Positions 36,726-52,442 of a DNA stretch of 64,000 nt are shown piece by piece. Below the pieces are notes generated by a model. The model was not told the origin of the DNA, made no database searches, and saw only the letters and a program-made list of their open reading frames with translations. A program made the translations under genes and the position numbers. Numbering within the stretch: position 1 is the first letter of the stretch; every line of letters begins with the position of its first letter. Source of the DNA: Nocardia pneumoniae NBRC 100136 (GTDB taxonomy: Bacteria > Actinomycetota > Actinomycetes > Mycobacteriales > Mycobacteriaceae); NCBI RefSeq assembly GCF_000308755.1, contig NZ_BAGF01000035.1:1-64000 (forward strand), given 5' to 3'.

Positions 36726-38075
36726 TCAGGAGGCGTGGGTGGTGTTCGGCCGGCGGACCGAGGTGGCGGCGCCGTCCCGGTGTCCCGCTGGTTTCGCGCG
36801 GTACATCGCGAGGTCCGCGTCGTGCAGCACGGCCTCCGGGGTGCGCCGGTCGCCCGCGCTGAGCTCGGTGACCCCGATCGAGGCGTTCACCTGGATGCGG
36901 TGCCCGCGGGCGATGATCGGCTCGGCCATGGTGGAACGCAGGCGGGCCACCAGCGCGTCGATGTCGACCCGCCGGGTGACGCCGGACAACAGCACGAGGA
37001 ACTCGTCACCGCCGAGCCTGCCGACGATGTCGTCACCGCGCAGCGCGCGTTGCAGCCGCTGCGCGACGATCTGCAGCACGGTGTCGCCGATGGCGTGCCC
37101 GAGCGTGTCGTTGATCGCCTTGAACCCGTCCAGGTCGATGAACAGCACGGTGGACACCGGCAGCAGCTCCTCGGTGCTGGCCAGCGCGGCGGCCAGCTGG
37201 GACAGGATCAAGGAGCGGTTCGCCAGGCCGGTCAGCGAATCGTGCGTGGCCTGGTACTCCAGTTGCCGCCTGCTGGCGCGGAATTCGGTGATGTCGGCGA
37301 AGGACGAGACCGCCGAGGAACGCGCGTCGCCGGGATTGAGCAGGCGGCTGCTGCCCGACAGCCAGCGGCGCTGGCCGTCGACGCGGTCGACGCCGAAGAC
37401 GTAGCCGGTGATGGTCTCGCCCGTGGCGAGGGTGCGTGCGACGGGGTGGCGGCTCGGCGGCAGCGGCTGAGCGTTGGCGTCCAGCAGCACCAGCGGCAGC
37501 GACTGGATGGTGCGGCCGATCACGTGCCGGTCGGGTCCCTCGGTGCCGAAGATGCGTTTGGCCGCCGGGTTCATCGACTCGATCCGCCCCTCCGGATCGA
37601 TCACCACGACACCCTCCTCCAGCTGGGAGACCACCGTGGTGAAGTAGTGCTCGGCCTTGCGCTGCGCGGCCTCGGCGTGCCGCTGGGCGGTCAGGTCGTG
37701 GATGACCACCTGGTAGGCGAGCCGGTCGTGCCACGCGGTCAACACCGACACCGTTTCGACGGGGACGGTCTCGCCGTCCAGCCGCATCAGCGTCACCTCG
37801 GTCGGAACGGAGGCGGCGCCCGCGACTGTGAGTGCGCCGATGCGGTCGAGCATCGTGGGGACCGAGGCCGGATGGACGAAGTCGGTCAGCGGCCGGCCCA
37901 CCACCTGTTCGGCGCTCTCGGCGGCCAGCAGCCGGACGGTAGCGGGATTGACGTAGACGACCATCCCGCCCTCGTGCACACAGATCCCGTCGGGGGTGTG
38001 CTCGACCAGGGAGCGGTAGCGCGCGGCCAGCTGTTCGGCGGCGTCGACCGCGGCGGCTAGCTTGTCATCACCCAC
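36726..38075 (-). CDS. PAS-PAS-GGDEF diguanylate cyclase
   Basis: A 449-residue cytosolic protein: two PAS domains (around YRSLVEHTPDGICVHEGG and YFTTVVSQLEEGVVVIDPEG), then a GGDEF domain with HDSLTGLANR, FIDLDGFKAINDTLGH and the catalytic GGDEF at 355-359. An RGDD five residues upstream is the RxxD inhibitory site that binds c-di-GMP, so it is likely a product-inhibited synthase. No membrane segment or EAL domain is present. The PAS ligands are unknown. Confidence 0.93.
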   Translation of the reverse strand: MGDDKLAAAVDAAEQLAARYRSLVEHTPDGICVHEGGMVVYVNPATVRLLAAESAEQVVGRPLTDFVHPASVPTMLDRIGALTVAGAASVPTEVTLMRLDGETVPVETVSVLTAWHDRLAYQVVIHDLTAQRHAEAAQRKAEHYFTTVVSQLEEGVVVIDPEGRIESMNPAAKRIFGTEGPDRHVIGRTIQSLPLVLLDANAQPLPPSRHPVARTLATGETITGYVFGVDRVDGQRRWLSGSSRLLNPGDARSSAVSSFADITEFRASRRQLEYQATHDSLTGLANRSLILSQLAAALASTEELLPVSTVLFIDLDGFKAINDTLGHAIGDTVLQIVAQRLQRALRGDDIVGRLGGDEFLVLLSGVTRRVDIDALVARLRSTMAEPIIARGHRIQVNASIGVTELSAGDRRTPEAVLHDADLAMYRAKPAGHRDGAATSVRRPNTTHAS

Positions 38076-38635
38076 TCGAACCCCCGATCATCGACCCCAT
38101 TATGGCCATTGGAACACGGGATTATTGTGGTATCGACGTGGACAAGATCACACTGACCACGCTTTTGCTCTGATCACAGTACTGGCATTATTTCGCGTTC
38201 GATCCGGCGTGCATTACACAACCGACTGTGTCCCGGTGTGGACGCCCGCTCGGTCGGCCAGGGGCCGGTGGAGGAGCGATACCGCCGGGCGTCGACCCGA
38301 ATACGGCTACCCATTCCATTCCGAGAAAACTCACCGCCGTATCAAGATCAGATGACGATTGCCGGGATCGGCGCGATCGTCGGATACGGCTGGATCGGGA
38401 GACTCTCTGGGCGGGTTTGCTCACCGGCGAGTGCGGCCTCCCTCCGCGCGCCGCAGGTCGTTCGTCGGATCGCCGTTGTCGTAGCCGCTTCGGCCAGGTC
38501 GACGACAGCGCGTTCCCGTGGACGCCGAGCGCGCCAGCGCGGGGGTGGATTGCGCTGATCGCGGTCCGTACGATGGTGCATGGTGTTGTGTATTCACGAG
38601 GGCTGGATCCGGGAGTGCGCCAGCGGAATTCGCCG
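38076..38635. other. Long intergenic region
   Basis: About 560 bases without a supported gene between divergent genes. Several frames cross it but are Arg/Ser-rich and lack an RBS. Its 3' part contains the DosR-like box listed next. Confidence 0.45.
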
Positions 38636-38655
38636 ATGGTGACTTTCGGCCCTGT
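38636..38655. promoter_or_regulatory. DosR/DevR-like box upstream of hibernation-factor gene
   Basis: The 20 bases contain GACTTTCGGCCCT, similar to one half plus centre of the palindrome TTSGGGACTWWAGTCCCSAA. G5 is replaced by T, and the right flank is poor. It is centred about 77 bases before the ATG. Confidence 0.4.
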
Positions 38656-38721
38656 TCGCGGCACTTTTGCGGTGGTGGCATAGGGGCGGACTGGATCGAT
38701 CTGGAAAGTGGGGCGTGACAG

Positions 38722-39498
38722 ATGGTTTCCTCGGGGCGGCGATTCACGTCGGAACAGTGGGCGACGGCGGCGGAACCGGAAGTGGCTGTGACCACCCGTG
38801 GGCCCGTGCCGGACACGGACGTGACCCGGACCGTGCGGGCGATCGGCCGCGTGCTGCGCAGACATCACCTCGACGCGGCCGCCCGGGCGCGCCTGACCGC
38901 GCCGCCCGACCCGGAACAGCCGACGGTGGCGCAGGTCGACGTCCGCGGCCGGGACATCACCACGCGGGTCCAGGTCACCGGGCCGCGCGGCTTCGCGGTC
39001 ACGTTCGCGGTCGAACGCCTCGACCGTCAGCTGGCCCGCCTGGCCGCGCGGGAGTCACGGATCTGGCCCGACCCGGCGCGCCCTCCGCTGGCTCTGGTCG
39101 GCGAACCGAGGGGGATCGTCCGCAGGAAACTCTGCACCCCGCAGACCTGCACGCCCGCTGAGGCGGTCGCCGTGCTGGACGCGATGGACTACGACGCCCA
39201 CCTGTTCACCGACGTGGAGACCGGCGAGGACGCCGTGGTGCACTGGGCGGCCGAGGGTGTGCGCCTCATCCGGCAGCGCGCGACGTGCCCGCCGGACTGG
39301 TCGCCGCAGGTGATCGTGGGCTCGGTCCCGATCGTCGTCGACGCGGAACCGGCCCCGCGCCTCAACCCGGGCGACGCCGCGAACATGCTCTGCCGCAAGG
39401 GATTGCCGTTCTTGTTCTACACCGACCCGGACACCGGCCGCGGCGGGCTGCTGTACCGGCGTTACGACGACGACCTCGCGCTCGTCGTTCCCGCCTGA
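38722..39498 (+). CDS. HPF/S30EA-like C-terminal domain protein (Rv0079-like)
   Basis: A 258-residue protein with an N-terminal RaiA/HPF-like half (VAVTTRGPVPDTDVTRTVRAIGRVLRRH, VTVRVQVTGPRGFAVTFAVERLDRQL-type strands) and two copies of the S30EA C-terminal unit: AVAVLDAMDYDAHLFTDVETGEDAVVHW and ANMLCRKGLPFLFYTDPDTGRGGLLYRR. It is likely a dormancy-associated ribosome-hibernation factor like M. tuberculosis Rv0079, a DosR-regulon gene. The RBS GGAAAGTGGGG precedes the ATG. The convergent neighbour, with 4 bases between the stops, is a DosS-like oxygen-sensing kinase. Confidence 0.78.
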   Translation: MVSSGRRFTSEQWATAAEPEVAVTTRGPVPDTDVTRTVRAIGRVLRRHHLDAAARARLTAPPDPEQPTVAQVDVRGRDITTRVQVTGPRGFAVTFAVERLDRQLARLAARESRIWPDPARPPLALVGEPRGIVRRKLCTPQTCTPAEAVAVLDAMDYDAHLFTDVETGEDAVVHWAAEGVRLIRQRATCPPDWSPQVIVGSVPIVVDAEPAPRLNPGDAANMLCRKGLPFLFYTDPDTGRGGLLYRRYDDDLALVVPA

Positions 39499-39502
39499 CG
39501 CG

Positions 39503-41365
<1,863 letters not shown>

Positions 41366-41388
41366 TTGTCGGTGCCGATGCCTAGCAT
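41366..41388 (+). promoter_or_regulatory. DNA-damage promoter of uvrA (RecA-NDp/PafBC type)
   Basis: TTGTCGGTG, eight bases, TAGCAT: a complete match to TTGTCRGTG-N8-TAnnnT. Unlike polA and uvrB, the start lies about 45 bases downstream behind its own RBS, so this mRNA has a leader. Confidence 0.8.
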
Positions 41389-41439
41389 GGCGGCCGGGGG
41401 TATGTCCGGACGTCGAACACGAAGGAGAAGGGACGGCCT

Positions 41440-44391
<2,952 letters not shown>

Positions 44392-44497
44392 CCTGTCGTC
44401 GGCGCGGCGGGGTCCCGATTCGCTCGGGTCGCGCCGCGTTTCGTCGCTGGCGGGGCGGCTGAAGGTGTCGCCCCGTCGATGATGTCAGCAGGCGATG

Positions 44498-45208
44498 TCA
44501 GCGATTTGCGATCGCATCGATGAGCTCCGCGAGTTCTTTCGGCTTGGACCACATCGGCCAGTGACCGGTCGGCAGGTCGACGTACTCGGCATCGATGCGG
44601 CCCAGCTCGGCGAAGATCGCGGCTTCGCCGTTGTCCCGCAGCTTCTTGACCAGCTCGGCGGTCATGGTGCTGCAGATCACGGTGGTGGGGACGGCCCGGC
44701 GCGCGGGTGAATCGCTCAAACGCAGCGGTGCCGCGGCGATGGACACCGGCTCGGACACGGCGCGCTCGCGGAAGCGCGCCAAGGCCGCCTCGTCCAGTCC
44801 GGCCAGGCTGCTGCCCTCAGCCTCCAGCTCGGACCATTCCGGCAGGGTCCATTCGCGCGCCGCGATGTCGAGCGCGGAGTTGATGACGAAGCCGTTCGGC
44901 AGCGGCGCGCTGTCGACGTAGATCGCGCGGCGGAACAGCTCGGGTGCGCGGTCGATGGCCAGATAGGCGGGTGCCGCGCCGCCGGAATGCGCGACCAGAA
45001 CGACGGTTTCACCCGGGGGCACCGCGTCGATGACGGCCTGGGCCTGGGCTTCCAGGGTCGCCGACAGCCGGTCTGGGTCCGCCGCGTCCAGGCCGGGCAG
45101 CGTGAGCGCTGTTACCTCGTTGCCGCGCTGGCGCAGATCAGGGGCGACCTCGTCCCACGCCCATGCACCGAGCCAGAATCCGGGAGCGAGAAGAATCCGA
45201 GTAGCCAT
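44498..45208 (-). CDS. Alpha/beta hydrolase
   Basis: A 236-residue hydrolase of the EstC/salicylate-esterase-like type: oxyanion segment APGFWLGAWAWDEV, nucleophile Ser in VAHSGG, and the C-terminal catalytic His in LPTGHWPMWSKP. It starts with ATG (MATRILLAPG). Substrate unknown. It stands alone on the minus strand after uvrA. Confidence 0.86.
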   Translation of the reverse strand: MATRILLAPGFWLGAWAWDEVAPDLRQRGNEVTALTLPGLDAADPDRLSATLEAQAQAVIDAVPPGETVVLVAHSGGAAPAYLAIDRAPELFRRAIYVDSAPLPNGFVINSALDIAAREWTLPEWSELEAEGSSLAGLDEAALARFRERAVSEPVSIAAAPLRLSDSPARRAVPTTVICSTMTAELVKKLRDNGEAAIFAELGRIDAEYVDLPTGHWPMWSKPKELAELIDAIANR

Positions 45209-45359
45209 GGCCTCACTGTGCCCTACCCTCTGGGAATTTTCCTAAACTTCGGGGCGGCAGAGTGTGATTCGTCCAGAATTCCCGCCCCGCGCCGTGATTT
45301 TCGCGTCGCGGCGGCCGGGTGGCTTTCCTCCCTGGGCCGGGAGTCGGCTCCGCTTCGCG

Positions 45360-45701
45360 TCAGTAGACCGGGCCGGTGTATTTCTCGCCCGGACCTTTGC
45401 CCGGCTCGTCGGGATGGGCGGACGACTCGCGGAAGGCGCGCTGCAGCGATTGCAGACCCTCGCGGATCGGCCCCGCGTGCGGACCCAGGTACTCCACCGA
45501 CGCCGTCACCAGTCCGGCCAGCGCGGTGATCACGCGCCGCGCCTCGTCCAGGTCGCGGCGCGGACTGGCGTCCGGATCCTCCTCTGCCAGCCCGAGTTTC
45601 TCCGCCGCGGAGCTCATCAGCATCACGGCGGCGCGGCTGATCACCTCGACCGCGGGGATGTCGGCCAGTTCGCGTACGGAGGTGTCGAGCTCGTCAGTCA
45701 T
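45360..45701 (-). CDS. DUF1844 protein
   Basis: A 113-residue protein with the DUF1844 pattern: IPAVEVISRAAVMLMSSAAEKLGL, then DLDEARRVITALAGLV and HAGPIREGLQSLQRAFRE. Function unknown; the family often has acidic, Pro-rich ends as here. ATG 45701 lies 5 bases after the DinB-like gene, so both share a transcript. The longer frame to 46085 overlaps that gene and is rejected. Confidence 0.83.
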   Translation of the reverse strand: MTDELDTSVRELADIPAVEVISRAAVMLMSSAAEKLGLAEEDPDASPRRDLDEARRVITALAGLVTASVEYLGPHAGPIREGLQSLQRAFRESSAHPDEPGKGPGEKYTGPVY

Positions 45702-45706
45702 GCCCT

Positions 45707-46234
45707 TCAGGCTAGCGACGCCGCCCGCAGCATCCGGAGGTGGCCGATCTCCGTGATGTTCTTCATCAGCTCCGCGTTCACCCAGCCCGCCAGATGCGCG
45801 AGGGTCAATCCGGCGTCGGCGGGCCACGGATACGCGGTGGGGCGATCCAAGTCGGATCCGGTCAGTCCGTCGAGCACACGCTCCCACTCCGTGCCGAGGT
45901 CGCGCAGGCAGGCGATGGCCGCGGCGCCGTCGCCGGGCCAATGCACGTCCTCGCGTGCGGGTGGCGTCAGCCCCTCGGCGTGGTCGATGGCCGTGCCCCA
46001 CCACCAGCCGATGTGCCAGGTGAGCCAGCCGATCGTGGGGACCGGCACGGGGTCTGGTTCGGTGTCGGCCCAGTCCGGTCGCCACACGCCGTCCGCGTCG
46101 GGGCGCACGGTCCAGGTGAGCCCGGCAGGTTCCCAGAGGAAATCCTCGGGCGCCAGCGCGTCGAGATGGATGCCGGCGAGCGACCAGGTCAGGTCGAACT
46201 GCCAGCGCAGCAGGTCACGGCGTGGTTCGCGCAC
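45707..46234 (-). CDS. DinB-superfamily protein
   Basis: A 175-residue four-helix DinB/YfiT-like protein: an N-terminal helix RDLLRWQFDLTWSLAGIHLDAL, the metal-binding His in GWLTWHIGWWWG, and a C-terminal HLAGWVNAELMKNITEIGHLRML helix with further His. Members are metal-dependent thiol (mycothiol/bacillithiol) S-transferases or unknown. Starts at GTG; the RBS is weak. First gene of a pair with DUF1844. Confidence 0.82.
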   Translation of the reverse strand: MREPRRDLLRWQFDLTWSLAGIHLDALAPEDFLWEPAGLTWTVRPDADGVWRPDWADTEPDPVPVPTIGWLTWHIGWWWGTAIDHAEGLTPPAREDVHWPGDGAAAIACLRDLGTEWERVLDGLTGSDLDRPTAYPWPADAGLTLAHLAGWVNAELMKNITEIGHLRMLRAASLA

Positions 46235-46339
46235 CGGGGGAGCGTGGCACGCGCGATACGGCCGGGCAAGCGGTTTTCCTCCGGATTCGTCCCGATTCGG
46301 CGATAGCCGAACGGAATGTTAGACTGGCCGCTGACGACC

Positions 46340-46558
46340 GCCCCGGGGCTTGCCCGGGGCTGATAAGTGGAGCCCGACTCCCACCGTTTCCGACGAGTGA
46401 TCGTACGGTCGACGGTCCGGTCACCCGCCCCGCGAGGGCGGGTTCCTCGTGCCGGGGTTCTCGCAGGAGAGCCGCCGCACGAGGGTCGATGCGAGTTCGC
46501 TCGTGATCGGCGATCGGTCGACATCGGGCCCCGTGTCGCGGAATACCGCGCCGGGGCC
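46340..46558 (+). promoter_or_regulatory. infC leader with three strong hairpins
   Basis: Hairpins at 46340-46360 (GCCCCGGG/CCCGGGGC), 46423-46443 (ACCCGCCC/GGGCGGGT) and 46527-46558 (GGCCCCG/CGGGGCC with inner CGCGG/CCGCG, then TTCG). They lie in the nearly 400-base gap before infC and could form an attenuator for the infC-rpmI-rplT operon; the first may instead end another transcript. Confidence 0.6.
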
Positions 46559-46628
46559 TTCGTGTTGAACAGGGGTTGCAGTTATTGCGTGCGGTCGTCT
46601 GACGACACCGCTTGACCTAGGAGGCCCC

Positions 46629-47249
<621 letters not shown>

Positions 47250-47306
47250 CACCGATCAGAACACCGGCGGTCCCACGGGGCCGCCGGACGACAGATAGAG
47301 GAATCC

Positions 47307-47501
47307 ATGCCGAAGATGAAGAGCCACAGCGGCGCCTCGAAGCGATTCAAGGTGTCCGGTAAAGGCAAGCTGCTTCGCCAGCAGGCGAACCGTCGCCACC
47401 TGTTCGAGCACAAGCCCACCCGCCGGACTCGTCGTCTGGACGGCGTGGAGGTCGTCGCGGCCGCCGACGTCCGTCGCGTGAAGAAGCTGCTCGGTATCTG
47501 A
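47307..47501 (+). CDS. rpmI: 50S ribosomal protein L35
   Basis: A 64-residue L35 starting [16 protein letters not shown] and ending [10 protein letters not shown], the full family length and strongly basic. It binds 23S rRNA in the large subunit. AGAGGA precedes the ATG. It lies 57 bases after infC and 111 before rplT in the standard operon order. Confidence 0.97.
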   Translation: MPKMKSHSGASKRFKVSGKGKLLRQQANRRHLFEHKPTRRTRRLDGVEVVAAADVRRVKKLLGI

Positions 47502-47612
47502 TCGCGCCGCCGCGCAGACCAGCCGGCACACCGCGACCGGACCCTGTCCGGCGCCATTCCCGACCCATTTCCGGGCGCCGCCCCGCGCCCCCACATCGAA
47601 CAGGACTGACCA

Positions 47613-47993
47613 GTGGCACGCGTCAAAAGGGCCGTCAACGCGCAGAAGAAGCGCCGTTCCATTCTCGAGGCCTCCAAGGGCTACCGCGGCCAGCGCTCGC
47701 GGCTGTACCGCAAGGCCAAGGAGCAGCAGCTGCACTCGCTCGCCTACGCGTACCGGGACCGCCGGGCGCGCAAGGGTGACTTCCGCAAGCTGTGGATCGC
47801 CCGGATCAACGCCGCGGCGCGGATCAACGACATCACCTACAACCGCTTCATCCAGGGCCTGAAGGCCGCGGGTGTCGAGGTGGACCGCAAGATTCTCGCC
47901 GAGCTCGCGGTGTCGGACGCCGAGGCGTTCGCCGGTCTCGTCGCGGTCGCCAAGGCCGCCCTGCCCCAGGATGTCAACGCCCCGGCCGCCTGA
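47613..47993 (+). CDS. rplT: 50S ribosomal protein L20
   Basis: A 126-residue L20 from [40 protein letters not shown] is the basic N-terminal arm needed for early 50S assembly, and [23 protein letters not shown] is the globular domain. L20 represses the infC-rpmI-rplT mRNA in other bacteria; whether this holds here is not visible. It is followed by a strong terminator. Confidence 0.97.
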   Translation: MARVKRAVNAQKKRRSILEASKGYRGQRSRLYRKAKEQQLHSLAYAYRDRRARKGDFRKLWIARINAAARINDITYNRFIQGLKAAGVEVDRKILAELAVSDAEAFAGLVAVAKAALPQDVNAPAA

Positions 47994-48032
47994 TCCGGAC
48001 GCCGATTGATACCCGGACACGGACAACTGTCG

Positions 48033-48078
48033 GAACGACCCGTGGAAGCGCTCAACGAGCGCACTCCGCGGGTCGTTC
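48033..48078 (+). terminator. Terminator of the infC-rpmI-rplT operon
   Basis: Outer arms GAACGACCCG / CGGGTCGTTC and inner GCGCTC-AAC-GAGCGC form a long stem 37 bases after the rplT stop. Confidence 0.85.
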
Positions 48079-48105
48079 TGTCGAGTCGGCCTTCGGCGGA
48101 TCGCT

Positions 48106-48909
48106 GTGGAAGCTGACTTCATAGACTGGCGCAACCCTCGTGTCGTCGCCGCCGTCAAACTCCAGCGCGGCGCGCAGCGTCGCAAGACGGGCCGGTTCCT
48201 CGCCGAGGGCGCCAACGCGGTCGCCGCCGCGCTGGAGACGGCACGGGTGCACGAGCTGTTCTATTCGCGAGCGGCCGCCGAACGCGACCACGCGCTGATC
48301 GCCGCAGCGGCCGCCACGGGCGTTCGCACCACGCTGGTGAGCGACCGCGCGGCGCAGCATCTGAGCGAGACCGTCACCGCGCCCGGCTTGATAGCGGTCT
48401 GCGATCTGATCGACGTGCCGTTGGCGCACATCCTCGACGCGAGCCCGCGGATTCTGGCCGTTCCCGTCGAGATGGCCGAGCCCGGCAATGCGGGGACGCT
48501 GGTGCGGGTCGCCGATTCCGTCGGCGCCGACGGCGTGGTGCTGGCGGGCGACACCGTCGACCCGCACAACGGCAAATGCGTGCGGGCCAGCGCGGGCAGC
48601 ATCTTCCACGTGCCGATCGCGCGGCACCGGGACGTCGGCGAGACGCTGGAGTCGATCGCGGCGGCGGGCATCACGATCCTGGCGACCGCGGCGAACGGTG
48701 AAGTCGACCTCGACGACGCCGACGAACTGTTCACCCGCCCCGTCGCGTGGCTGTTCGGGAACGAGGCGCACGGCCTGGATCCCGCCGTCGCGCGCCGCGC
48801 CGACCACCGCGTCCGCATCCCCATTCGCGGCCGCGCCGAAAGCCTGAATCTGGCGACCGCGGCCGCGATCTGCCTCTACGCGAACTCCCGCGTCCGCTAC
48901 GGCGTCTAA
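48106..48909 (+). CDS. tsnR: SpoU/TrmH-family rRNA methyltransferase (TsnR-like)
   Basis: A 267-residue SPOUT 2'-O-methyltransferase with a small N-terminal substrate-binding domain (KLQRGAQRRKTGRFLAEG). The three SpoU motifs are present: EPGNAGTLVRVADS, WLFGNEAHGLD and IPIRGRAESLNLATAAAICLY, the trefoil knot that binds SAM. In M. tuberculosis the gene at this position is Rv1644/tsnR. The 23S target is probable but the exact nucleotide cannot be read. GTG 48106 is used; the terminator of the ribosomal-protein operon lies just upstream, so it has its own promoter. Confidence 0.9.
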   Translation: MEADFIDWRNPRVVAAVKLQRGAQRRKTGRFLAEGANAVAAALETARVHELFYSRAAAERDHALIAAAAATGVRTTLVSDRAAQHLSETVTAPGLIAVCDLIDVPLAHILDASPRILAVPVEMAEPGNAGTLVRVADSVGADGVVLAGDTVDPHNGKCVRASAGSIFHVPIARHRDVGETLESIAAAGITILATAANGEVDLDDADELFTRPVAWLFGNEAHGLDPAVARRADHRVRIPIRGRAESLNLATAAAICLYANSRVRYGV

Positions 48910-48912
48910 TGG

Positions 48913-49491
48913 TCAATCGCCGTACTTGCTCAGGTCCTGCATGATCTCCGCCGCCCACGCCGCGGGCACCGACTCCGGCCCGGCGACCCGCATCGCGCTC
49001 ATCACCGTCAGCAGCATGCCGGTGGCGAGGAACCGCCGGGCCTCGGTCGCGGGTGCTCCGGTCAGTTCCCGGATCAGCTGGTAGATCGCGCCGAACCGCT
49101 CCCTGACCTCGTCGCCGATCTCGGGGTCGGCGCTGGCCGCGAAGCCGTGCAGCAGCACCTGGAGCAGTTCTCGTTCCGCCAGGAACACCGAATAGCCGTT
49201 GGCGAGGGCGGTCAGGGCCTCGTCGGGGCTCGCGTCGGGCGGCGCGGCATTGCGTGACGTCCGGAAGATGTCCTCGATCCGGTCGCATACGCGGTGCATC
49301 GCGGCGCGGAAGAGGTGCTGCTTGGTGCCGAAGAGCCGGATCACGTACGGCTGCGAAACGCCCGCGCGCCTGGCGATCTCGTCGGTCCGGGTGGCGGCGT
49401 AACCGGACTCGGCGAAGGCCGAGACGGCCGCGCACAATACCTGCTCGCCCCGTTCGGTCGCGGTCATTCTGGTCCTGGTCGTTCCCGCCAT
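48913..49491 (-). CDS. TetR-family regulator of the adjacent MFS pump
   Basis: A 192-residue TetR protein: HTH AVSAFAESGYAATRTDEIARRAGVSQPYVIRLFGTKQHLF, then a helical ligand domain. ATG 49491 has TGGAGC upstream; the ATG at 49578 lies inside the repeated operator and is rejected. It is divergent from the MFS exporter with two identical 12-base elements between them. It ends 3 bases from the convergent tsnR stop. Confidence 0.9.
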   Translation of the reverse strand: MAGTTRTRMTATERGEQVLCAAVSAFAESGYAATRTDEIARRAGVSQPYVIRLFGTKQHLFRAAMHRVCDRIEDIFRTSRNAAPPDASPDEALTALANGYSVFLAERELLQVLLHGFAASADPEIGDEVRERFGAIYQLIRELTGAPATEARRFLATGMLLTVMSAMRVAGPESVPAAWAAEIMQDLSKYGD

Positions 49492-49567
49492 CGTGCTCCA
49501 TCTCTGTCGGTTCTCGCGGCTGGCGATGTCGCTGGAGAACTCGCCACTGCTGGCTCGCCTTGACATG

Positions 49568-49612
49568 TTATCAGTCAATGCATACTGTTCGGGACATTAG
49601 TTATCAGTCAAT
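49568..49612. promoter_or_regulatory. Duplicated TTATCAGTCAAT operator
   Basis: TTATCAGTCAAT occurs at 49568-49579 and 49601-49612, exactly 33 bases apart (about three helical turns). The first copy also forms TTGAC-N9-GTCAA with upstream bases. It lies between tetR and the MFS gene. Confidence 0.7.
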
Positions 49613-49629
49613 TACAACAAGGGCTGGAC

Positions 49630-51063
49630 ATGACCGAAACTCTTCCCTCCGCCGCCGCGACGCCGGTCGCGGCGGCGCCCGCGCCGACCATCGGCGGGCG
49701 CAGGCTCGCCGCCGTCCTGGCCGCCGTCGGCATCCCGATGTTCATGGTCACGCTGGACAACCTCGTCGTGACGAACGCACTGCCGGTGATCCGCACCGAA
49801 CTGGGTGCTTCGCTCACCGACTTGCAGTGGTTCGTCAACGCGTACACGCTGTCGTTCGCCTCGCTGCTGCTCACCGCCTCCGCCATCGGCGACCGGCTGG
49901 GCAGGCGCAGGATCTTCCTGCTCGGCATCGCCCTGTTCACGCTGGCGTCCGCCGCCTGCGCCCTGGCGACCGAGCCGGGCATGCTGATCGCCGCACGCGC
50001 GGTGCAGGGCTTCGGCGCGGCGGGCGTGATGCCGCTGTCGCTGACCTTGCTGTCGGCAGCCGTTCCGGAGCGGATGCGCAATGCGGCCATCGGCATCTGG
50101 GGTGGGATCGCCGGTCTCGGCGTCGCGCTCGGGCCGCTCATCGGCGGCGCGGTGGTGGACGGGCTGAGCTGGCAGTGGATCTTCTGGCTGAACGTGCCCA
50201 TCGGCCTGCTGGTGTTGCCGTTCGCGGCGCGGGTGCTGGCCGAATCGCACGGTGGCAGCCGCCGCCTCGATCCGGTGGGCCTGCTGCTGTCGGCGGGCGG
50301 CGTGCTCGCCATCGTGTGGGGCGTCGTGCACGGGGCCGACGACGGCTGGACCTCCGCAGGTGTGCTGTCCGCGCTCATCGGCGGCGCCGCGCTGCTGGCC
50401 GGCCTGATCGGCTGGGAACTGCGGACGCCGGACCCGATGTTGCCGCTGCGGCTGTTCCGTTCCCGGGCCTTCAGCGTCAGCAATGTGGTCGGTTTTGCAT
50501 TCTCGGTCGGCGTGTTCGGGTCGATCTTCCTGCTGGCACAGTATTTCCAGGTGGTGCAGGGCTACAGCCCGCTGGAATCGGGCGTGCGCACCATGCCGTG
50601 GACCATGGCGCCGATGGTGGTGGCGCCGATCGCGGGTCTGCTGGTGGACCGGATCGGCGCGCGCACATTGATCACCGCCGGGCAGGTGCTGCTGGCCGCC
50701 GCGCTGGCCTGGATGGCCGCGATCACCACCGTTGACATCGGCTACGGCTCGTACGTCGCGCCGTTCCTGCTCGCGGGCGTCGGCATGGGCCTGACCTTCG
50801 CGCCCGCATCGACCATCGTGATGGCCAGCGCGGCGCCGGAGGACCAGGCCATGGCCTCCGGTACCAACAACACAGTCCGCGAAGTCGGCGTGGCGATGGG
50901 TGTCGCGGTGCTCGCGTCGGTCTTCGCCTCGTCCGGTTCCTACCTCGGGCCGCAGAGTTTCGTGGACGGGCTGGTGCCAGCGGTGTGGGTCGGCGCGGGC
51001 ATTGTCGCGGTGGGGGCGCTGGTGTCACTTCTGTTGCCGCGGCGGGTGGTCGCGGCGGGCTGA
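49630..51063 (+). CDS. MFS drug exporter, DHA2 (EmrB/QacA) type
   Basis: A 477-residue transporter with about 14 membrane helices. Motif A GDRLGRRRIFLLG follows helix 2; D43-type acidic residue in TLDNLVVTNALP (helix 1) fits the LDxTVVNVALP motif of drug/H+ antiporters; helix 5 has GIAGLGVALGPLIGG (motif C, GP dipeptide). It expels hydrophobic or cationic drugs using proton flux; substrates unknown. The divergent TetR gene and repeated operator suggest induction by substrate. Confidence 0.92.
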   Translation: MTETLPSAAATPVAAAPAPTIGGRRLAAVLAAVGIPMFMVTLDNLVVTNALPVIRTELGASLTDLQWFVNAYTLSFASLLLTASAIGDRLGRRRIFLLGIALFTLASAACALATEPGMLIAARAVQGFGAAGVMPLSLTLLSAAVPERMRNAAIGIWGGIAGLGVALGPLIGGAVVDGLSWQWIFWLNVPIGLLVLPFAARVLAESHGGSRRLDPVGLLLSAGGVLAIVWGVVHGADDGWTSAGVLSALIGGAALLAGLIGWELRTPDPMLPLRLFRSRAFSVSNVVGFAFSVGVFGSIFLLAQYFQVVQGYSPLESGVRTMPWTMAPMVVAPIAGLLVDRIGARTLITAGQVLLAAALAWMAAITTVDIGYGSYVAPFLLAGVGMGLTFAPASTIVMASAAPEDQAMASGTNNTVREVGVAMGVAVLASVFASSGSYLGPQSFVDGLVPAVWVGAGIVAVGALVSLLLPRRVVAAG

Positions 51064-51182
51064 TCGCATGCGATGCGCCTCTCCAACGCTTCGGCGGGGA
51101 GGGGCGCATTGTGCTGTAGGTGGCGCGACCGTGACACCGACCACGTCGTCGCACGTCATGGTGATCCAGGCTCTCCACCGCC

Positions 51183-51212
51183 GTTATCGGCGCTGGTCCC
51201 CGCGCCGATAAC
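51183..51212. terminator. Inverted repeat between MFS gene and pheS
   Basis: GTTATCGGCG-N10-CGCCGATAAC, perfect 10-base arms, 119 bases after the MFS stop and 135 before pheS. It may be the MFS terminator or an operator; no T-run follows and no T-box sequence is seen. Confidence 0.45.
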
Positions 51213-51233
51213 AGACTGTCCGGTCTGCGTTAG

Positions 51234-52409
<1,176 letters not shown>

Positions 52410-52442
52410 ACCCACCCTTCGATCGAGAGAGCGAAACGTCAA

